Position numbers and translations under genes: made by a program. DNA of 64,000 nucleotides from Myxocyprinus asiaticus (Eukaryota; Chordata; Actinopteri; Cypriniformes; Catostomidae): positions 15,239,001 through 15,303,000 of the forward strand of contig NC_059393.1 in assembly GCF_019703515.2 (NCBI RefSeq). The letters run 5' to 3'. The notes under the pieces are model-generated. The model was not told the origin of the DNA. It did no database searches and was given only the letters and a program-made list of their open reading frames with translations. Shown one piece after another: positions 47,596 through 58,856 of this stretch. The first letter of the stretch is position 1. Every line of letters starts with the position of its first letter.

Positions 47596-48506
47596 CCCTT
47601 GTGCGTCAATTTAAAAAAGTTATTATTTTCCATATACTAAATGCTAAGTGGAATTATTTTTATTTTTTATTTTTTTTTTTTTTGGATTATCAGTCTGGGA
47701 TATGTCAATGATTAGCACAACATTGATGTTGATGCATTATTATTTTTTGTGCAGTGTCAGATTTAAAATAATAAAAAACTCACTCAGGACCTTAGAGGAC
47801 AAAAATGTCCACGTCAAAAAATTGCCATAAAAATATTATACATTAATGTTATTTTCCAATTTCACTGACTTTTTTAATCAACATCAGTCCTGATCATATC
47901 TACCAAATATTCATTCATTTGCTGGATTTTAACCCATTAAATGCCAGTTTGTTTACATAATGCCACTGCTGTTTTTTTACACACACACACACATTTCTCA
48001 ATACACACATACAAAACACACTCTGACATCTATACCAGTACACCCACACAATTTTAGCTGCATCATTTATTAAATTGGCCTGAGGTGCCCTATAATACAG
48101 CAAACAGAAATAGGAAAAAAAGCATGTATTTGCTCCATAGGCTAAATATGAGAAAAATGATGCCCTCTGGTGGAAAATATACACAAATTTAAATTTTGAA
48201 GCCAGGGCTCTGGAATGAAAGAATAATACCAAAAAATTCATGATTTTATGCTGTATGGCACTGGGATCAAATATTGCAGTTTTAATGGGTTTCAATTGGG
48301 ACATTTTTGTCCTGAAGGTCCTGAGTGTAACTATTTTGTGAACACAGTGTATTATAGATGTATTATAGGAACTGAGGTTGAAATATCAAAATTCCCCCAA
48401 AAATACACACCTTTGGCAAAATTTATGCCAATGGCATTAGCACAGCCAAAATGATCGAAAAGACAAAAATGAAAAAGACAAAAATGTCCCGAAGGTCGCA
48501 CAAGGG
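47596..48506. mobile_element. TTAA-flanked, piggyBac-like non-autonomous element
   Basis: The ends CCCTTGTGCG and CGCACAAGGG are perfect 10-bp inverted repeats, with TTAA at 47592-47595 and 48507-48510. Subterminal motifs (GGACATTTTTGTCCTGAAGG, AATGTCCCGAAGGTC) recur near the right end. No transposase is recognised in its 911 bp. Confidence 0.85.
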
Positions 48507-48510
48507 TTAA

Positions 48511-49704
48511 TTTGCCGACACTGGATGCACTCATTTGAGACCTGGCTCTTTGTAGACTCTTTTTTTATTTGTTTTTTTATTAGTCTACAAAGAGACTTTT
48601 GGTAGCACACTTACAAAACATGTAATAAAGTTTATTTTACCTACACCTAAATCACAACTAATGTGCATTTACCACAAACTATTTCTCTTAGGACCAGACT
48701 TGAGGAGAACTGCCATATTAGCCAACAGATAACAAAGCTATAACTACTGTAGTATCCTGTAGAGATAAGACTTGGACACATTTAACAGATCAGACTAGCT
48801 GCTAGACATTAAATAACAAAAGTGTCAAGCTCGAGCACCAAGCATTTTTCTAATTTCGTATTTAAAAAAAAAAAAAAAAAAAAAATCCATTACAGATTAT
48901 ATTACCAGCATACATTTTAATGAAAAGCTGAATTGAACAGTTAACACGTACATTTCATAGTTAGCAAGTCTCACTTTTGCTTCTAAAAAGTTAGTATGGA
49001 CCAGCATTGGAGTGGTTAACAACATAAGTTTGCTTCCATTTCATTAGTGAGTTATTACATTTGACATTATAATGTTTCTTTGTTTCAACATTTTCCTTTC
49101 AAAATCCTAAAACTTTCTGTACATTAAAATCTCACATTTTCAATGCAGACTCGGACACTTGAGAACTCAATTTTAAAAGAGTATGTATTTATTTTAATGA
49201 TAAAAAATAAAGCCCTATATCTTTATCTTGTAATCAACCTTTTCCATTCCCACCCATACAGATTTTTTTAATTTTTTTTTTATTTTTTTTTTCTATATTT
49301 GCATTAGGGTTCCGTTTCCCAAGATCGTTTAACAGGCTTAAGTTTAGCTAAAATAAAAGTTATTACATATTACATAGGAACTTACATGAGATGTAAGGGC
49401 TGTTTCGTTCCTACTTCAAAATATTTGGTCGATTTGCTCGTTGCTCGTTACGAGAAGGAAAGAAGGAAACTAAGAGAAGCATATTCTTGAAAGAAACAAG
49501 CTTGATAGAGAGAATGTAGGGTTTTCCCTCCCTTCCTATCTCGGCTAATCTCCTGATCCACATTCCAGTTCAGTAGGTGGCGGGAATGCACTTGTAAACT
49601 GGCGTTTACCAAACGCCAATAAACCTAAAAAAAGAAGATGCTCGTTGCTCGATTGAGCAGGACTCAATCTATTGCATCGCCTATGAATTACTCAGGTCTG
49701 AACA
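48511..49704. promoter_or_regulatory. polrmt 5' flank (promoter not resolved)
   Basis: AT-rich upstream DNA with a 20-base A run near 48866-48885. Within 200 bp of the start codon is a repeat-like piece, CAGTAGGTGGCGGGAATGCA, followed by the hairpin TGGCGTTT-ACC-AAACGCCA (49600-49618). I see no TATA box. This fits a TATA-less housekeeping promoter around the YY1-type site. Confidence 0.4.
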
Positions 49705-49715
49705 AACATGGCGGC
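49705..49715 (+). promoter_or_regulatory. YY1-type site at polrmt 5' end
   Basis: The string AACATGGCGGC fits the YY1 consensus AANATGGCGGC exactly and lies 45-55 bp before the polrmt start codon. YY1 sites of this form often overlap transcription starts of housekeeping and mitochondrial-function genes. Its ATG also opens a seven-codon upstream frame (49708-49731). The site is seen directly; function is inferred. Confidence 0.5.
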
Positions 49716-49772
49716 CTTCTGCACGCGATAACGCGGTGGTTGAAAACTATTATGTCAACATGTCACTTTTGA
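49708..49772 (+). promoter_or_regulatory. Two short upstream open frames before polrmt
   Basis: One frame runs 49708-49731 (MAAFCTR, stop). A second runs 49752-49772 (MSTCHF, stop) and overlaps the polrmt ATG at 49760 in another frame. If transcription starts upstream of both, they could lower polrmt translation. The transcription start cannot be located from sequence. Confidence 0.35.
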
Positions 49773-49901
49773 GACTATGTGCTTATTCAAAGGGTTTAAC
49801 TCGTAGTTTTGCGGTCGAGAGGAGTGTTCGTCCAGTTCTAGATGCCGATTATTGCCGCCTGTGTCTCAGAATACGGAATAATGCAGGGAGACAAATACAA
49901 G
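49760..49901 (+). CDS. polrmt: polrmt coding exon 1 (mitochondrial presequence)
   Basis: The exon encodes 47 residues plus one base, beginning MSLLRLCAYSKGLTRSFAVE. It is Leu/Arg/Ser-rich without acidic residues in its first 19 positions, which fits a matrix-targeting presequence. The donor is G|GTAATG at 49902. Two upstream ATGs (49708 and 49752) open only 7-codon and 6-codon frames, and the second overlaps this start out of frame. The ATG at 49760 is therefore the first that reads through to the donor in the frame used by later exons. Confidence 0.82.
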
Positions 49902-52900
49902 GTAATGATTAAACAGTCCTTCAAATAACACTAGACTTTTTACTTTAGCTGCGACTAATGTTAAATAAGATTTATTTTAATTTTTTTTATATACATACGC
50001 AGAATGGTTGCCAATCGCAAACATTTTTAAAAGATGAAACATTGGCTGTTGTTTACATTTTAGAAAAGGTGATTTATTAATGTTGCAATGTCAACTGTCA
50101 CATCAGGTAATAACATTAGGTGATTTGTTTTATTTATTTATATTTATTTTTAGTAATTTGGCGCCACGTCGGTCTAAAACAAAAGTAGAGTTATGTCTGC
50201 ATGGACTCTTATGTATTTGCGTTATGTCTAGTTATGCAGTCCAGATGCAATAATAAAGAGCATAGTTAGCAAACTTTAACCCACCCTTTTATCTACCCTT
50301 TGATCCATCGTTTCTCAGATTACTCATGGGCAACAATTTACCAAAGACACTATTCAGCCATTCCTAAAAAGGAGGATGGGAAGAAAAGATTCTGGGAACA
50401 GTCTCAATTGTTGGATGGTATGTAGGATTCATTTATTTGATTCCCCCCCCCATGGTCATTTATATTCACAGATCATCCATAGTTACCAATTAAAGTGTTC
50501 TGTATAACAAAATGGCAATTTCATTTTATTTAGTCTGTTCAAATTTGCATTGCTGTCTTTGGAAGGATGACATTAAACATTTACATTTCTGGATCGACAT
50601 GAATAAAGGTGCACTCAGTAACTTTTGTCTTTGTGTCATCTTGGACTTAAACTGACACCTAGCAGCTTGGATGCAGCAACATTTAAAATCAATAATTTTC
50701 AGTTTCAGATGCCATTTTAGAAATGTAGTATTCACAGTCAGTCATGATTATTTTTTATCAATGAGTGAAAGTGTCAGATAACAGGAAGGTGATTGAGATT
50801 AAGAGAGTAGTACTTGGCTGGTCATGTGAATCTAATAAGGCAGCTCCCATGTGTGGACTCTCTCCATGTAGAATAAAACAGCTTTTATAAGGTTACTGAT
50901 ATGACTAGAGTCTTCATTTTAATGTATTCATGAATTCCTATATATATTGCAACATTACATTTATGTCTTTAGAAGTTAAACTTTTTAATTAGGAAAAAAA
51001 TTACGGAGTGCACCTTTAAGTTAAAGGGATAGTTCATCCAAAAATGAAAATTCTCTTATTTACTCACCCTCATGCCATCCCAGCTGTGTATGACTTTTTC
51101 TTCTGCAGAACACAAACTAAGATTTTTTAGAAGAATATTTCAGCTCTGTATGTCCAAACAATACAAGTGAATGGTGACCAAAACGTTGACGCTCCAAAAG
51201 CATGTAAAGGCAGCATAAAAGTAATCCATACAACTCCAGTGGTTTACTCAGTGTCTTCAGAAGCGTTCTAATCGGTTTTGGGTGGGAATCTAGTAGGGAT
51301 GCACCGATCCGATACCTGGATCGGTATCAGCTCCGATACTGATGTTTTTAAATGGATCGGGTATCGGTCCGACGAGCCCAATCCAAATCAGTTACTGTGT
51401 GTTAATCATGTTCGTTACTGTCAAGCTCAAAAAATTACATAAAAAGAACCATAAAAACACCAATAAAGTAGTCCATATGACTCGTGCATTTTATTCAAAG
51501 CCACTTGAAGACGTGCAATAGCTCTGTGAATCACAAAAGGCTGTGTTTAAGTAAATATATAAAATGTACGTGCAGCTTCAGCACATTATTGAATGGCGCT
51601 GCTCTGTTTACACACACACGCGCAGCTATTTTTAGCCTTCACGCGGTACGCAATATTTGAGCGCTACTCACGAACAACATTTCAGATGTAGATGCTCAAT
51701 GGTTCGGTTCACTTAAAATATGCATTTCGAACGGCACTGGAGGTGCTTTTTTTTTTTTTTTAACCAGAATTTGAATAAGTGAATTAAACTACTGTGAACT
51801 TGTCTACAAACAGACACATACAGGACTTCCTGGAGAGTTCAGAATGACAAAATAAAAGCGTGAGGGTTTAAAAGTGTTACGGAGAGACTCACGGAGGCAG
51901 AGATATGAACTCGGTAGCAGGGTTTATTGAACAGATGATTGAAACAGTGATGTAAACATTGTGAGTTAAACCAGTAGAGCAGAGTGGCAAACAGCAGGTG
52001 AGTAATATCCAGACAGGGTATAGACATGATGAACAGATAACTCACAACAGTCTTATGATACTTGCAGGCAATATTGAAGACACAGGTATGTTTGACGTAG
52101 TAGAATGGTGTGGCGTCTCAGAGATACTATTGATGAAAACAGACAAAGAGTGTGTGTGAAAGCTGGGTATATATGCAGTCATTGATTAGCCACTAATGAT
52201 ATGCAGGTGCGTGTAATCAGAACTCAGGGGAGAGTGAGCGCTGTGACGGCAGTGAGGAAGAAAGAGAGAAAGAGACCAGTGGATCCGTGACAAAAGATGC
52301 ACGATTGAGATATATTACTATTATAATATATTATTATTATCATCATTTGTTTACAAATTATAATAATATTTAAGTTGAATGGGTTCCAAAAAATAACTGT
52401 GAATGAAAAGTGAGCTGATATCTTACAACTAAATTGAACAAAAAATAGACCTGAATCCTTTAAAGTCCAGTTACAAGTTGAAAAAGAAAAAATGGCTTCT
52501 TTTCTACTGAAGACTTGAAGACTGGAATTACTGTTAATTTTGCTGCAGCATTATCCAGTATACTAGTTAACAATAAAGTTTTTCTTAATAAGCTATACAT
52601 TTATATTGAAATAATGTGTAGTTAGAGGTTTGTGTTTCTTTACATATTAAAGAGTACTCGCAATTAGTTCCACACAATAATGTAAAGATATTCTAAACTG
52701 ATTATGCAAAAAAACAACACTGGTATCGGATCGGGATCAGTATTGGCCGATACTGAGATTTCCGATATCGGAATCGGATCGGAAGAGAAAAAGTGGTATC
52801 GGTGCATCCCTAGAATCTAGGCATGATCATGATTTCAAGCTCCATTACACATACTAATTTTTGATGTATGTGCAGAGTGCTAGATGGCGCAAGGAAGTGT

Positions 52901-55900
52901 TATCGAGCTTGAAATCATCTGTTCTCACCTAAATTTAATTTGATAGCTTCAGAAGACATGGATTTAAACACTGGAGTCTTATGGATTGCTTTTGTGCTAC
53001 CTTTATGTGCTTTATTGAGCTTTAAAGTTTTGATCACCATTCACTTGCATTGAATGGACCTACAGAGCTGAAATATTCTTCTATAAATCTTAATTTGTGT
53101 TCTGCAGAAGAAAGAAATTCATACACATCTGGGATAACATGAGGGTGTGTAAATGATGGATAAAATAGTTTTGGGTGAACAGTTCCTTTAAGGTTACACA
53201 ATTACAATTTAATTGCATATAAGGTTACAATTTATATGCTTCTGGCTAGATGCACAATGCTGTTTTTTTTTTTTTTTTGGTGAAGCACTTCTCTGACTTA
53301 CTGTTTCAAAATTTTTCTCAAAGTTCTGGATGCCAGAATCCAACAGTTACAATCTGACGTCGTTGTAGGCGTCAAACATTCAAAAGTGCAAATTGTCAAA
53401 GTTCAGCAAAGAGGAAAGGAATTTTTACATGGAAATACTCAAAAGAATTTGCCCAATGACAAAACGGAAATGGCCAAAAGTGGGGCGTCTTATAAAAAAG
53501 GAAATGCTGAAGGTGGCGTGTCTTTCAAAACTCACGCAAGTCGCTGGATGGAGAAACTCAAGCGTGAAAAGTGGAATCAACCCAAGAAACAAACTTCACA
53601 AAGGATTCATGATAAGTCAGTTACTAGTAAAAGTAGCAAAGGAAGTTTGATGGTTCCTGGTACTTCTACAAAGACAATCACAACTGGCAAAAAAAGTAAG
53701 ATGAAAACTAAAGTAGAAGACCCCAAATTGACTGCATCTACCACAACCACCTCTAAAGACATCCCAAAAAAGTCTAAAAAGAAGATCTCCAGAGTCCCTG
53801 AAAGTTCAGCCAGCTGGTTTCCAGTAATGCAGAAGGTCTTAAAAATCTCCGGCGGCGAAATTGACAGGGTTTCCGAGATGTCTACAGAAGAGGAACTAGC
53901 AGTGCATGCAGGAAAAGAACTGGCAGAGGAACTGGAGCTAGATGTAGACCACCAAACCAGTCACCAGAGTCTGATCACCTCAGAAAAGCTTCTGGAAGAT
54001 AAGGAGGGAAACCGCTACGGAGATCCACAGCTCAGAGTACGCTGTTATTTAGAGGCATGTGTGTTCAATGACGATGTTTTTCGAGCTCAGAACTGCCTTA
54101 TGTCTCATCACCGTCACCTATCCAGACGGAAGCAACTGTCTATCAGCGCCTACAACACCATAATGAAGATGTGGGCTAAAAAAGTATGTATTCATATATT
54201 GATATTTAGGGTTGGGTACTGAGAACCGGTTCTTGTTCAGAACCGTTTCGATTCTTTAAAAATACCTGAACCGTATGAACATCATGACTACGTTTCCATC
54301 CAAGGATTTTTGGCGAAAAAAGTTTTAGCACATCAAAATAAAGCTGATGGAAATGCAAATTATCGCTAAAATGTAACTCTAGTGCATAAACTCTATGTCG
54401 GTACTTCAGATATCGCAAAAAACTGGTTTGTAAACACTTTGTCGAGAAAATTGGCATTAACGCAAAAATATATTGTCACATGACAGAATTTACCCCAATC
54501 GTTAGCCTCTGTTAATCATGACAACAAGGTATACATCCTTGAAAGCAAATTTATTGTACGTGAAGCATTCATTACTCGCACTGTTATGGATAGTCTTAAT
54601 GGCATACCTGCACAGATCCGATGCTGCAAACACATCTGCATCATGACACTTCCAGGAGTGCCAACACAAATATCTCATATCATGCACCTGTCATCGACAA
54701 GTGCACGGAGAACAAATTACTGGTCACTCTTTGCGATTTATTTAATCACAGTAGACATCCGTTGCTTTTCCACACCACTCAAAATAATAGACGGCAGTCA
54801 TGGATTTAGCCCACAAAACAAAAAACACAATTTTTGTGCACAAAGATGTTTTAAATAAAAATAAATACACAATACTAAAAGCTTCAATGTGCTTTTTTGG
54901 AACACTAACACAGCCCAATTCTATACAATTATTGTTTAGCTTACTTTTGAAAAATTGCTGGCAAAATTCCCTGTATTAAATAAAATAAATTACCAAACGA
55001 AAAAAGCATTAAATTAAAAACATAAATTACCAAACGAAAAAATAATATTGTTAGGCCTATATAATTGCCTTTTCTTTACACAAACTTAAATTAGCCTTAC
55101 CCTGTTCTGTAGACAAAAAAAGTCGGCTGAATGATGTTCTCAGAATGTTCTACACTTTTTTCAAGACTATAAACTATCAGAACTATTTGTCCAATGCGGA
55201 GTTCACTTTCAGAAAACGAGCTTTTGAACATTTTAAAACTTTTAAATATTTTAAATCTAACCCTCTTTACCTCTGATCGCATTTGCTGAGATTCTTCAGA
55301 AAATGTAAATTGCATTATGACGCTAAAATTTATTTTAGATGACAATCAAGTTCAGTTGTTCGTTAAAAGTTTCTGGACAAATATGTGAGACATAATGCAG
55401 TTGTGATGGCAATGCTTTAGATGATTGTTCAAAATAGCCTATTGAATATCAGGAATGTATCATATATGTAAACCCTGATATTACACCGCATCCATTTCTC
55501 TTTAATAGCTGTGCACACAGCATATACACATCGATGGATGGTCCTTATACTTAGACCGAAAGTTTCCCCCATTACTTGGTGCAGGTTGCTAGCTTGAACA
55601 GGGCCATGAAGATTCGCTTTCGGGTCGGAACTGGTGGCAACCTGCGATAGGCGTAACATCAGGACCAATATTACAGTCCTATCAGAAGGGCAACTGCTCC
55701 CTTTTGATTGCAATTTATTTGTGAAATTAAAATAACAGTAAGCTGTCTAATTTCAATGAATTGTCTCAATACTCTCCCTATTTTACCAAAACTTAAGAGG
55801 GAAAAAAATTAGGAACATCTGGGAGGCAAAAGGTACACAATTAGCGATAAACACTCATTTCTGTATGGAAACGGTTTAAGGGCAGATTTCTTTTGCGATA

Positions 55901-57066
55901 AACCAGAACTTATGCGGCAAAGTGTTTTTAGGCATGACGTCATCACGCACACAGTTGTTATCGATAAAAGGCCATTTGAATGGAAACGGGCAGAAGACGG
56001 CAAATTTCCCAAACTTTTTTTTTACGCATTTTCACTTTGTCGATAGCAAAATAGAGCGAAAAGTGGATGGAAACTAGGCTACTTTCGGTTCCGTTAACGG
56101 TTCCCTACATGCAATTTTCCGCAAATGCAGATGAAACACTGATAAAATTAAAATACTCAGCACTGCCATACTGGGTCTACAGCGTAAAACCCACAGTGCT
56201 ACCAGTGTACTTTGATTCTCGAACAAACGGATCTTATGAGCCAGCTCTTTTGAGTCTACAGCGCAAAATATACAGCACTTCTGGTATAGTCTGATTCCCA
56301 AACAAATGACTCCAATGAGCCGGTTCTTTTTAATGAATAAAAAACACTTAGGCCTATACACCAGTCAGAGCAGTTACTGAATTAATCTGAAACTGATGCG
56401 CAAGTTATGGAGGTTCAGCTCGAAATTAAATAAGAACTGTCTCACAAGCATGAAGTACAATATTAGACAACATAACTCTGGAACTCTTACTTTTATTTAA
56501 TGTTGTACAGCATTGTCAAGCAGTGCAGTTACTGACTGGTTGTTCATATGACAATGTGTAGTTAAAGATACATGAGTTTTATTGTAATAAGTGGAAATTT
56601 TAAGTATGCCATCATATTTCTTGTTTGTTTAGTTAGGAACAATTATTGGATTGCTTTTATGCCTCTAAAAAGTCTTCACACATTCTTTTTACAAGGATTG
56701 TATTAAATGTATTTCTGATTTGTTTTATCCGCTCTGTAGAAATCTGAAATGATCTCATCATTTGGTAGCAGGCTGCTGAGTGCAGTAAATGCAATAGGAA
56801 TTGTATTTCTTATCAAATAATCCTTAAAATAATCATAACTGGAACTGTTAAGGAAACGGAACGATTCCTATACCAATTGATAATTCAGTAATGCTTTGTA
56901 AAGCTAATATTTTTCTTTTTTGTGTTTTGTAGGGTTCCATCAATCACATTCGTCGCTTGTTCATTCTGATTGAAGAAGCAGGTCTGAAACCCAACGCTGC
57001 ATCTTATTGTGCTGCGCTGGAGTGTATGGGCCGCATGACTGACTGCTCAACATGGATCATTCACAG
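49760..57066 (+). CDS. polrmt: Mitochondrial RNA polymerase, 5' part (4 coding exons; continues past the window)
   Basis: Joining 49760-49901, 50319-50417, 53324-54183 and 56933-57066 gives 1,235 nt, or 411 codons plus two bases, open throughout with GT/AG introns. The enzyme is the single-subunit T7-like polymerase that transcribes mitochondrial DNA and makes replication primers in the matrix. This part has an Arg/Ser-containing amphipathic start suited to mitochondrial import and a helix ending in QLLDVLDARIQQLQ. A long Lys/Ser/Thr-rich linker follows, then the pentatricopeptide region (about 317-411: AYNTIMKMWAKK, then RLFILIEEAGLKPNAASYCA and ALECMGRM). The order and spacing match vertebrate POLRMT (human 1,230 residues). 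About two thirds, including the catalytic domain, is missing because the window ends; I see no further polrmt exon between 57,067 and 64,000. It is divergent from fgf22, as in human. Confidence 0.92.
50319..50417 (+). CDS. polrmt: polrmt coding exon 2
   Basis: The acceptor TTTCTCAG ends at 50318. The 99-nt exon completes codon 48 and encodes DYSWATIYQRHYSAIPKKED and on to FWEQSQLLD, with donor GTATGT at 50418. The sequence leads straight into the conserved VLDARIQQLQ helix of exon 3, matching the vertebrate POLRMT pattern in which a Trp-containing stretch precedes the ‘LEVLQARVRQLQ’-type helix. No start or stop of its own is expected. Confidence 0.85.
50604..51019. mobile_element. MITE with GTGCACTC inverted ends
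   Basis: The ends TAAAGGTGCACTCAGTAAC and TTACGGAGTGCACCTTTAA are inverted repeats with few mismatches. No coding capacity. It sits in polrmt intron 2 and touches the family B element that follows. Confidence 0.75.
51294..52812. mobile_element. hAT-like element with perfect 8-bp duplication, hosting a solo LTR
   Basis: The ends TAGGGATGCACCGATCCGAT and TATCGGTGCATCCCTA are inverted. GAATCTAG is present at 51286-51293 and 52813-52820 without mismatch. Subterminal GATCGGTATC motifs recur in both arms. Without the solo LTR it is about 1.1 kb, with no transposase recognised. Confidence 0.92.
51875..52292 (-). mobile_element. Solo LTR
   Basis: Read on the minus strand it starts TGTCACGGATCCACTGG and ends GTCTCTCCGTAACA, with TTCAATAAACCCTG as a polyadenylation signal near the 3' side. 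AAAG flanks both sides (51871-51874, 52293-52296). No internal retrotransposon sequence remains, so recombination between two LTRs probably removed it. Confidence 0.82.
53324..54183 (+). CDS. polrmt: polrmt coding exon 3 (linker and first PPR helices)
   Basis: This 860-nt exon follows TCAAAG and ends at AAA|GTATGT. It begins with the helix VLDARIQQLQSDVVVGVK. A low-complexity Lys/Ser/Thr-rich linker runs over about residues 95-245 and includes ASRWMEKLKREKW, the counterpart of a conserved Trp motif. An acidic stretch (EEELAVHAGKELAEELELDVD) follows, and the exon closes with LRVRCYLEACVFNDDVFRAQ and SISAYNTIMKMWAKK, the helices that start the pentatricopeptide region. It is the only large exon in the window. 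No internal stop is present from 53324 to 54183. Confidence 0.93.
54291..56076 (-). mobile_element. PIF/Harbinger-like element
   Basis: The ends share GTTTCCATCCA (54292-54302; inverted TGGATGGAAAC at 56064-56074), followed by GCGAAAAA-type motifs that recur inverted near both ends. A minus-strand reading frame resembling a Harbinger-group nuclease fragment lies inside. A three-base duplication (CTA-like) is possible but not certain. Confidence 0.55.
55429..55713 (-). pseudogene. Possible Harbinger-type transposase fragment
   Basis: A 94-codon frame contains LHQVMGETFGLSIRTIHRCV followed by YAVCTAIKEKWMRC. That pattern (helix-turn-helix ‘G-S--T-HRCV--VC-AI’) recalls the N-terminal part of HARBI1/ALP1-like nucleases. 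No DDE triad is visible. The flanking frames are broken, so at best this is a remnant. The family call is from memory. Confidence 0.45.
56933..57066 (+). CDS. polrmt: polrmt coding exon 4 (PPR repeat)
   Basis: The acceptor TTTTGTAG ends at 56932. The 134-nt exon continues in phase 0 as GSINHIRRLFILIEEAGLKP then NAASYCAALECMGRMTDCS, ending ATT CAC AG|GTAACC. AGLKPNAASYCAALECMGR is a typical pentatricopeptide helix-turn-helix unit, matching the AGLTPD-SYAAALQCMGR pattern of POLRMT. It ends in phase 2, so the next exon must complete the codon. I could not find that exon before 64,000. Confidence 0.92.
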
Positions 57067-57569
57067 GTAACCACTGACAAACCTTATTCGAGGGCTCACT
57101 TTAATGCATTCTAATCATAAGCATTTTTAAGTTGGGGCTTACAGACAGTCAGTCAGTCATCACTCGTCAATGCGTATTGGTCTGGAGGATGTTTCTTTTA
57201 AGCTTTTTATTCCCATCTCATGTTTTTATGGTGATTTGGCTGTCTGTGTCATCAGAGTTTAGACCACAAAAATGTTTTACTGGTTAATATGCCCAGGAAT
57301 GATACATTTTGCCAGACAAATGGGGAAAACAAATCTATAAAAATCATAATAATAATGTTAAATTGCAAAATCTTAAAGGTACTACAAAAATAGCATTCCT
57401 TCTCTATAAGTAAAATATAATTAAATGTATAATTATTTTCTGTTGATTTTTTTTGGGGTGGAACATGTTCCGGACATTGACTATCACTGATCTAGAAATG
57501 TGCAATGATGACATTCAGTTTTAGTGTTGAAACACATTTGATAATAATATGAATGTCTCAATGGTGAAT
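57067..57569. other. polrmt intron 4 start
   Basis: Intronic sequence after the exon 4 donor; no exon or repeat border recognised. Confidence 0.4.
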
Positions 57570-58370
57570 TGATTGATAATTTTTGACACAATTCCAGGAT
57601 GTGTCTCTAGATGTCAGTGTTGCAGTGTGCAATTAAGTCACCTAGAATATAGACTACTGTATGACTTAGTGAAACTTGTTCATGCATTCATCACCAGTAG
57701 GGTAGACTACTGCAATGGACTCCTCACCGGCCTTCCCAAAAAGACCATTAGACACCTGCAGCTCACTCAGAATGCCGCTGCCAGGATTCTCACCTGAACC
57801 AAAAAATCTTAGCATGTTACTCCAGTCCTCAAATCTTTACACTGGCTTCCAGTTACATTTATTTCAAAGTACTATTACTCGTATATAAATCACTCAACGG
57901 CCAAGGACCTAAATACATTGCAGATATGCTTGTTGAATATAAACCTAACAGACCTCTCAGATCATTAGGATCAAGTCAGTTAGAAATACAGAGGGTTCAG
58001 TCAAAACAAGGTGAGACTGCGTTTAGCTATTATGCCACTCGCAGATGGCACCAGCTTCCAGAAGAGGTTAGATGTGCCCCAACAGTAGCCATATTTAAAT
58101 CCACATCTGTTTAGCTGTATTTATTCACTGAGCACCGTGCTGCACTTACGGATTGCACTGCATCATTTTATTTCTATATTCTTTTTCGTTTTTATTCATT
58201 TTAGTAATTTTTACTTTTTAAATTTATTTTATTACTTTTTTATTTTCATTTCTTTTTCTTAATTGGTTTAAAATTTATTTTATCTTGTATTTTCTTTATC
58301 ATTTTTATGTAAAGCACATTGAATTGCCATTGTGTGTGAAATGTGGTATATAAATAAACTTGCCTTGCCT
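57570..58370 (+). mobile_element. L2-like LINE 3' end
   Basis: Two frames carry reverse-transcriptase C-terminal motifs: [18 protein letters not shown] and QNAAARILT, then LVEYKPNRPLRSLGSSQLEI and ATRRWHQLPEEVRCAPTVAI. The 3' end reads TGTAAAGCACATTGAATTGC, ending TAAACTTGCCTTGCC, which I know as a fish L2-type tail. It is 5'-truncated, with stops and frameshifts between the two pieces. Confidence 0.85.
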
Positions 58371-58400
58371 ACCGATAATTCTGTTTTTATCACTGTCTAG

Positions 58401-58848
58401 TAGTGATGGGAAGATCGGATCATTTTACTGACTTGAAATTTTGAGTCTTGTTCAGCAAAATGAACAAATCTTTTTACAAGTCATTACGTTCAATTGAGCA
58501 GAATTAAATTAAAATGTTACATTTTCAGTAGCCAAATCCTCCCCAACATGCAAACTTTGATTATAGTCACAATAATGAAAAATGTATAATGCAGCCAAGG
58601 ACAAATTATGAGAAACATAACGTGTGCATAGCGTATACGGCTGTCCCGTGACAAATGAACGAACAACACGAACCAAAAAAGTTGAAAGGTGAACTAATAA
58701 TTTCTGTTTCCTGTACAGCGCCTATGCGGTTTTCACGTAACAAACAAACCGAGATTGAGCAATGCACGTGCGCGGTCAACACAAAATGAACGAATCACTC
58801 TCTGACACTACTCGTTCTTCTGAGTCACACATGAACGACCCATCACTA
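58401..58848. mobile_element. hAT-like MITE with perfect 8-bp duplication
   Basis: The ends TAGTGATGGGAAGATC and ACGACCCATCACTA are inverted. CTGTCTAG occurs on both sides (58393-58400, 58849-58856). It is 448 bp with no coding capacity and begins 30 bp after the LINE end. Confidence 0.93.
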
Positions 58849-58856
58849 CTGTCTAG

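Larger units (their letters stand above)
51025..53187. mobile_element. Family B MITE hosting a hAT-like element
   Basis: It begins AGGGATAGTTCATCCAAAAA after TTAA (51021-51024) and ends TTTTGGGTGAACAGTTCCT before TTAA (53188-53191). The hAT-like element 51294-52812 splits it. It fills most of polrmt intron 2. Confidence 0.85.
54207..56874. mobile_element. Non-autonomous transposon in polrmt intron 3, split by a second element
   Basis: The left end TAGGGTTGGGTACTGAGAAC and right end GGAACGATTCCTATACC are weakly inverted and rich in GAACCG motifs. The Harbinger-like element at 54291-56076 interrupts it between GTATGAACATCATGA and TTTCGGTTCCGTTAACGG. No target duplication could be confirmed. 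Confidence 0.55.

Noticed and set aside
47915..48304. 129-codon minus-strand frame
   Set aside because: It lies wholly inside the TTAA-flanked element at 47596-48506 and shows no transposase motif.
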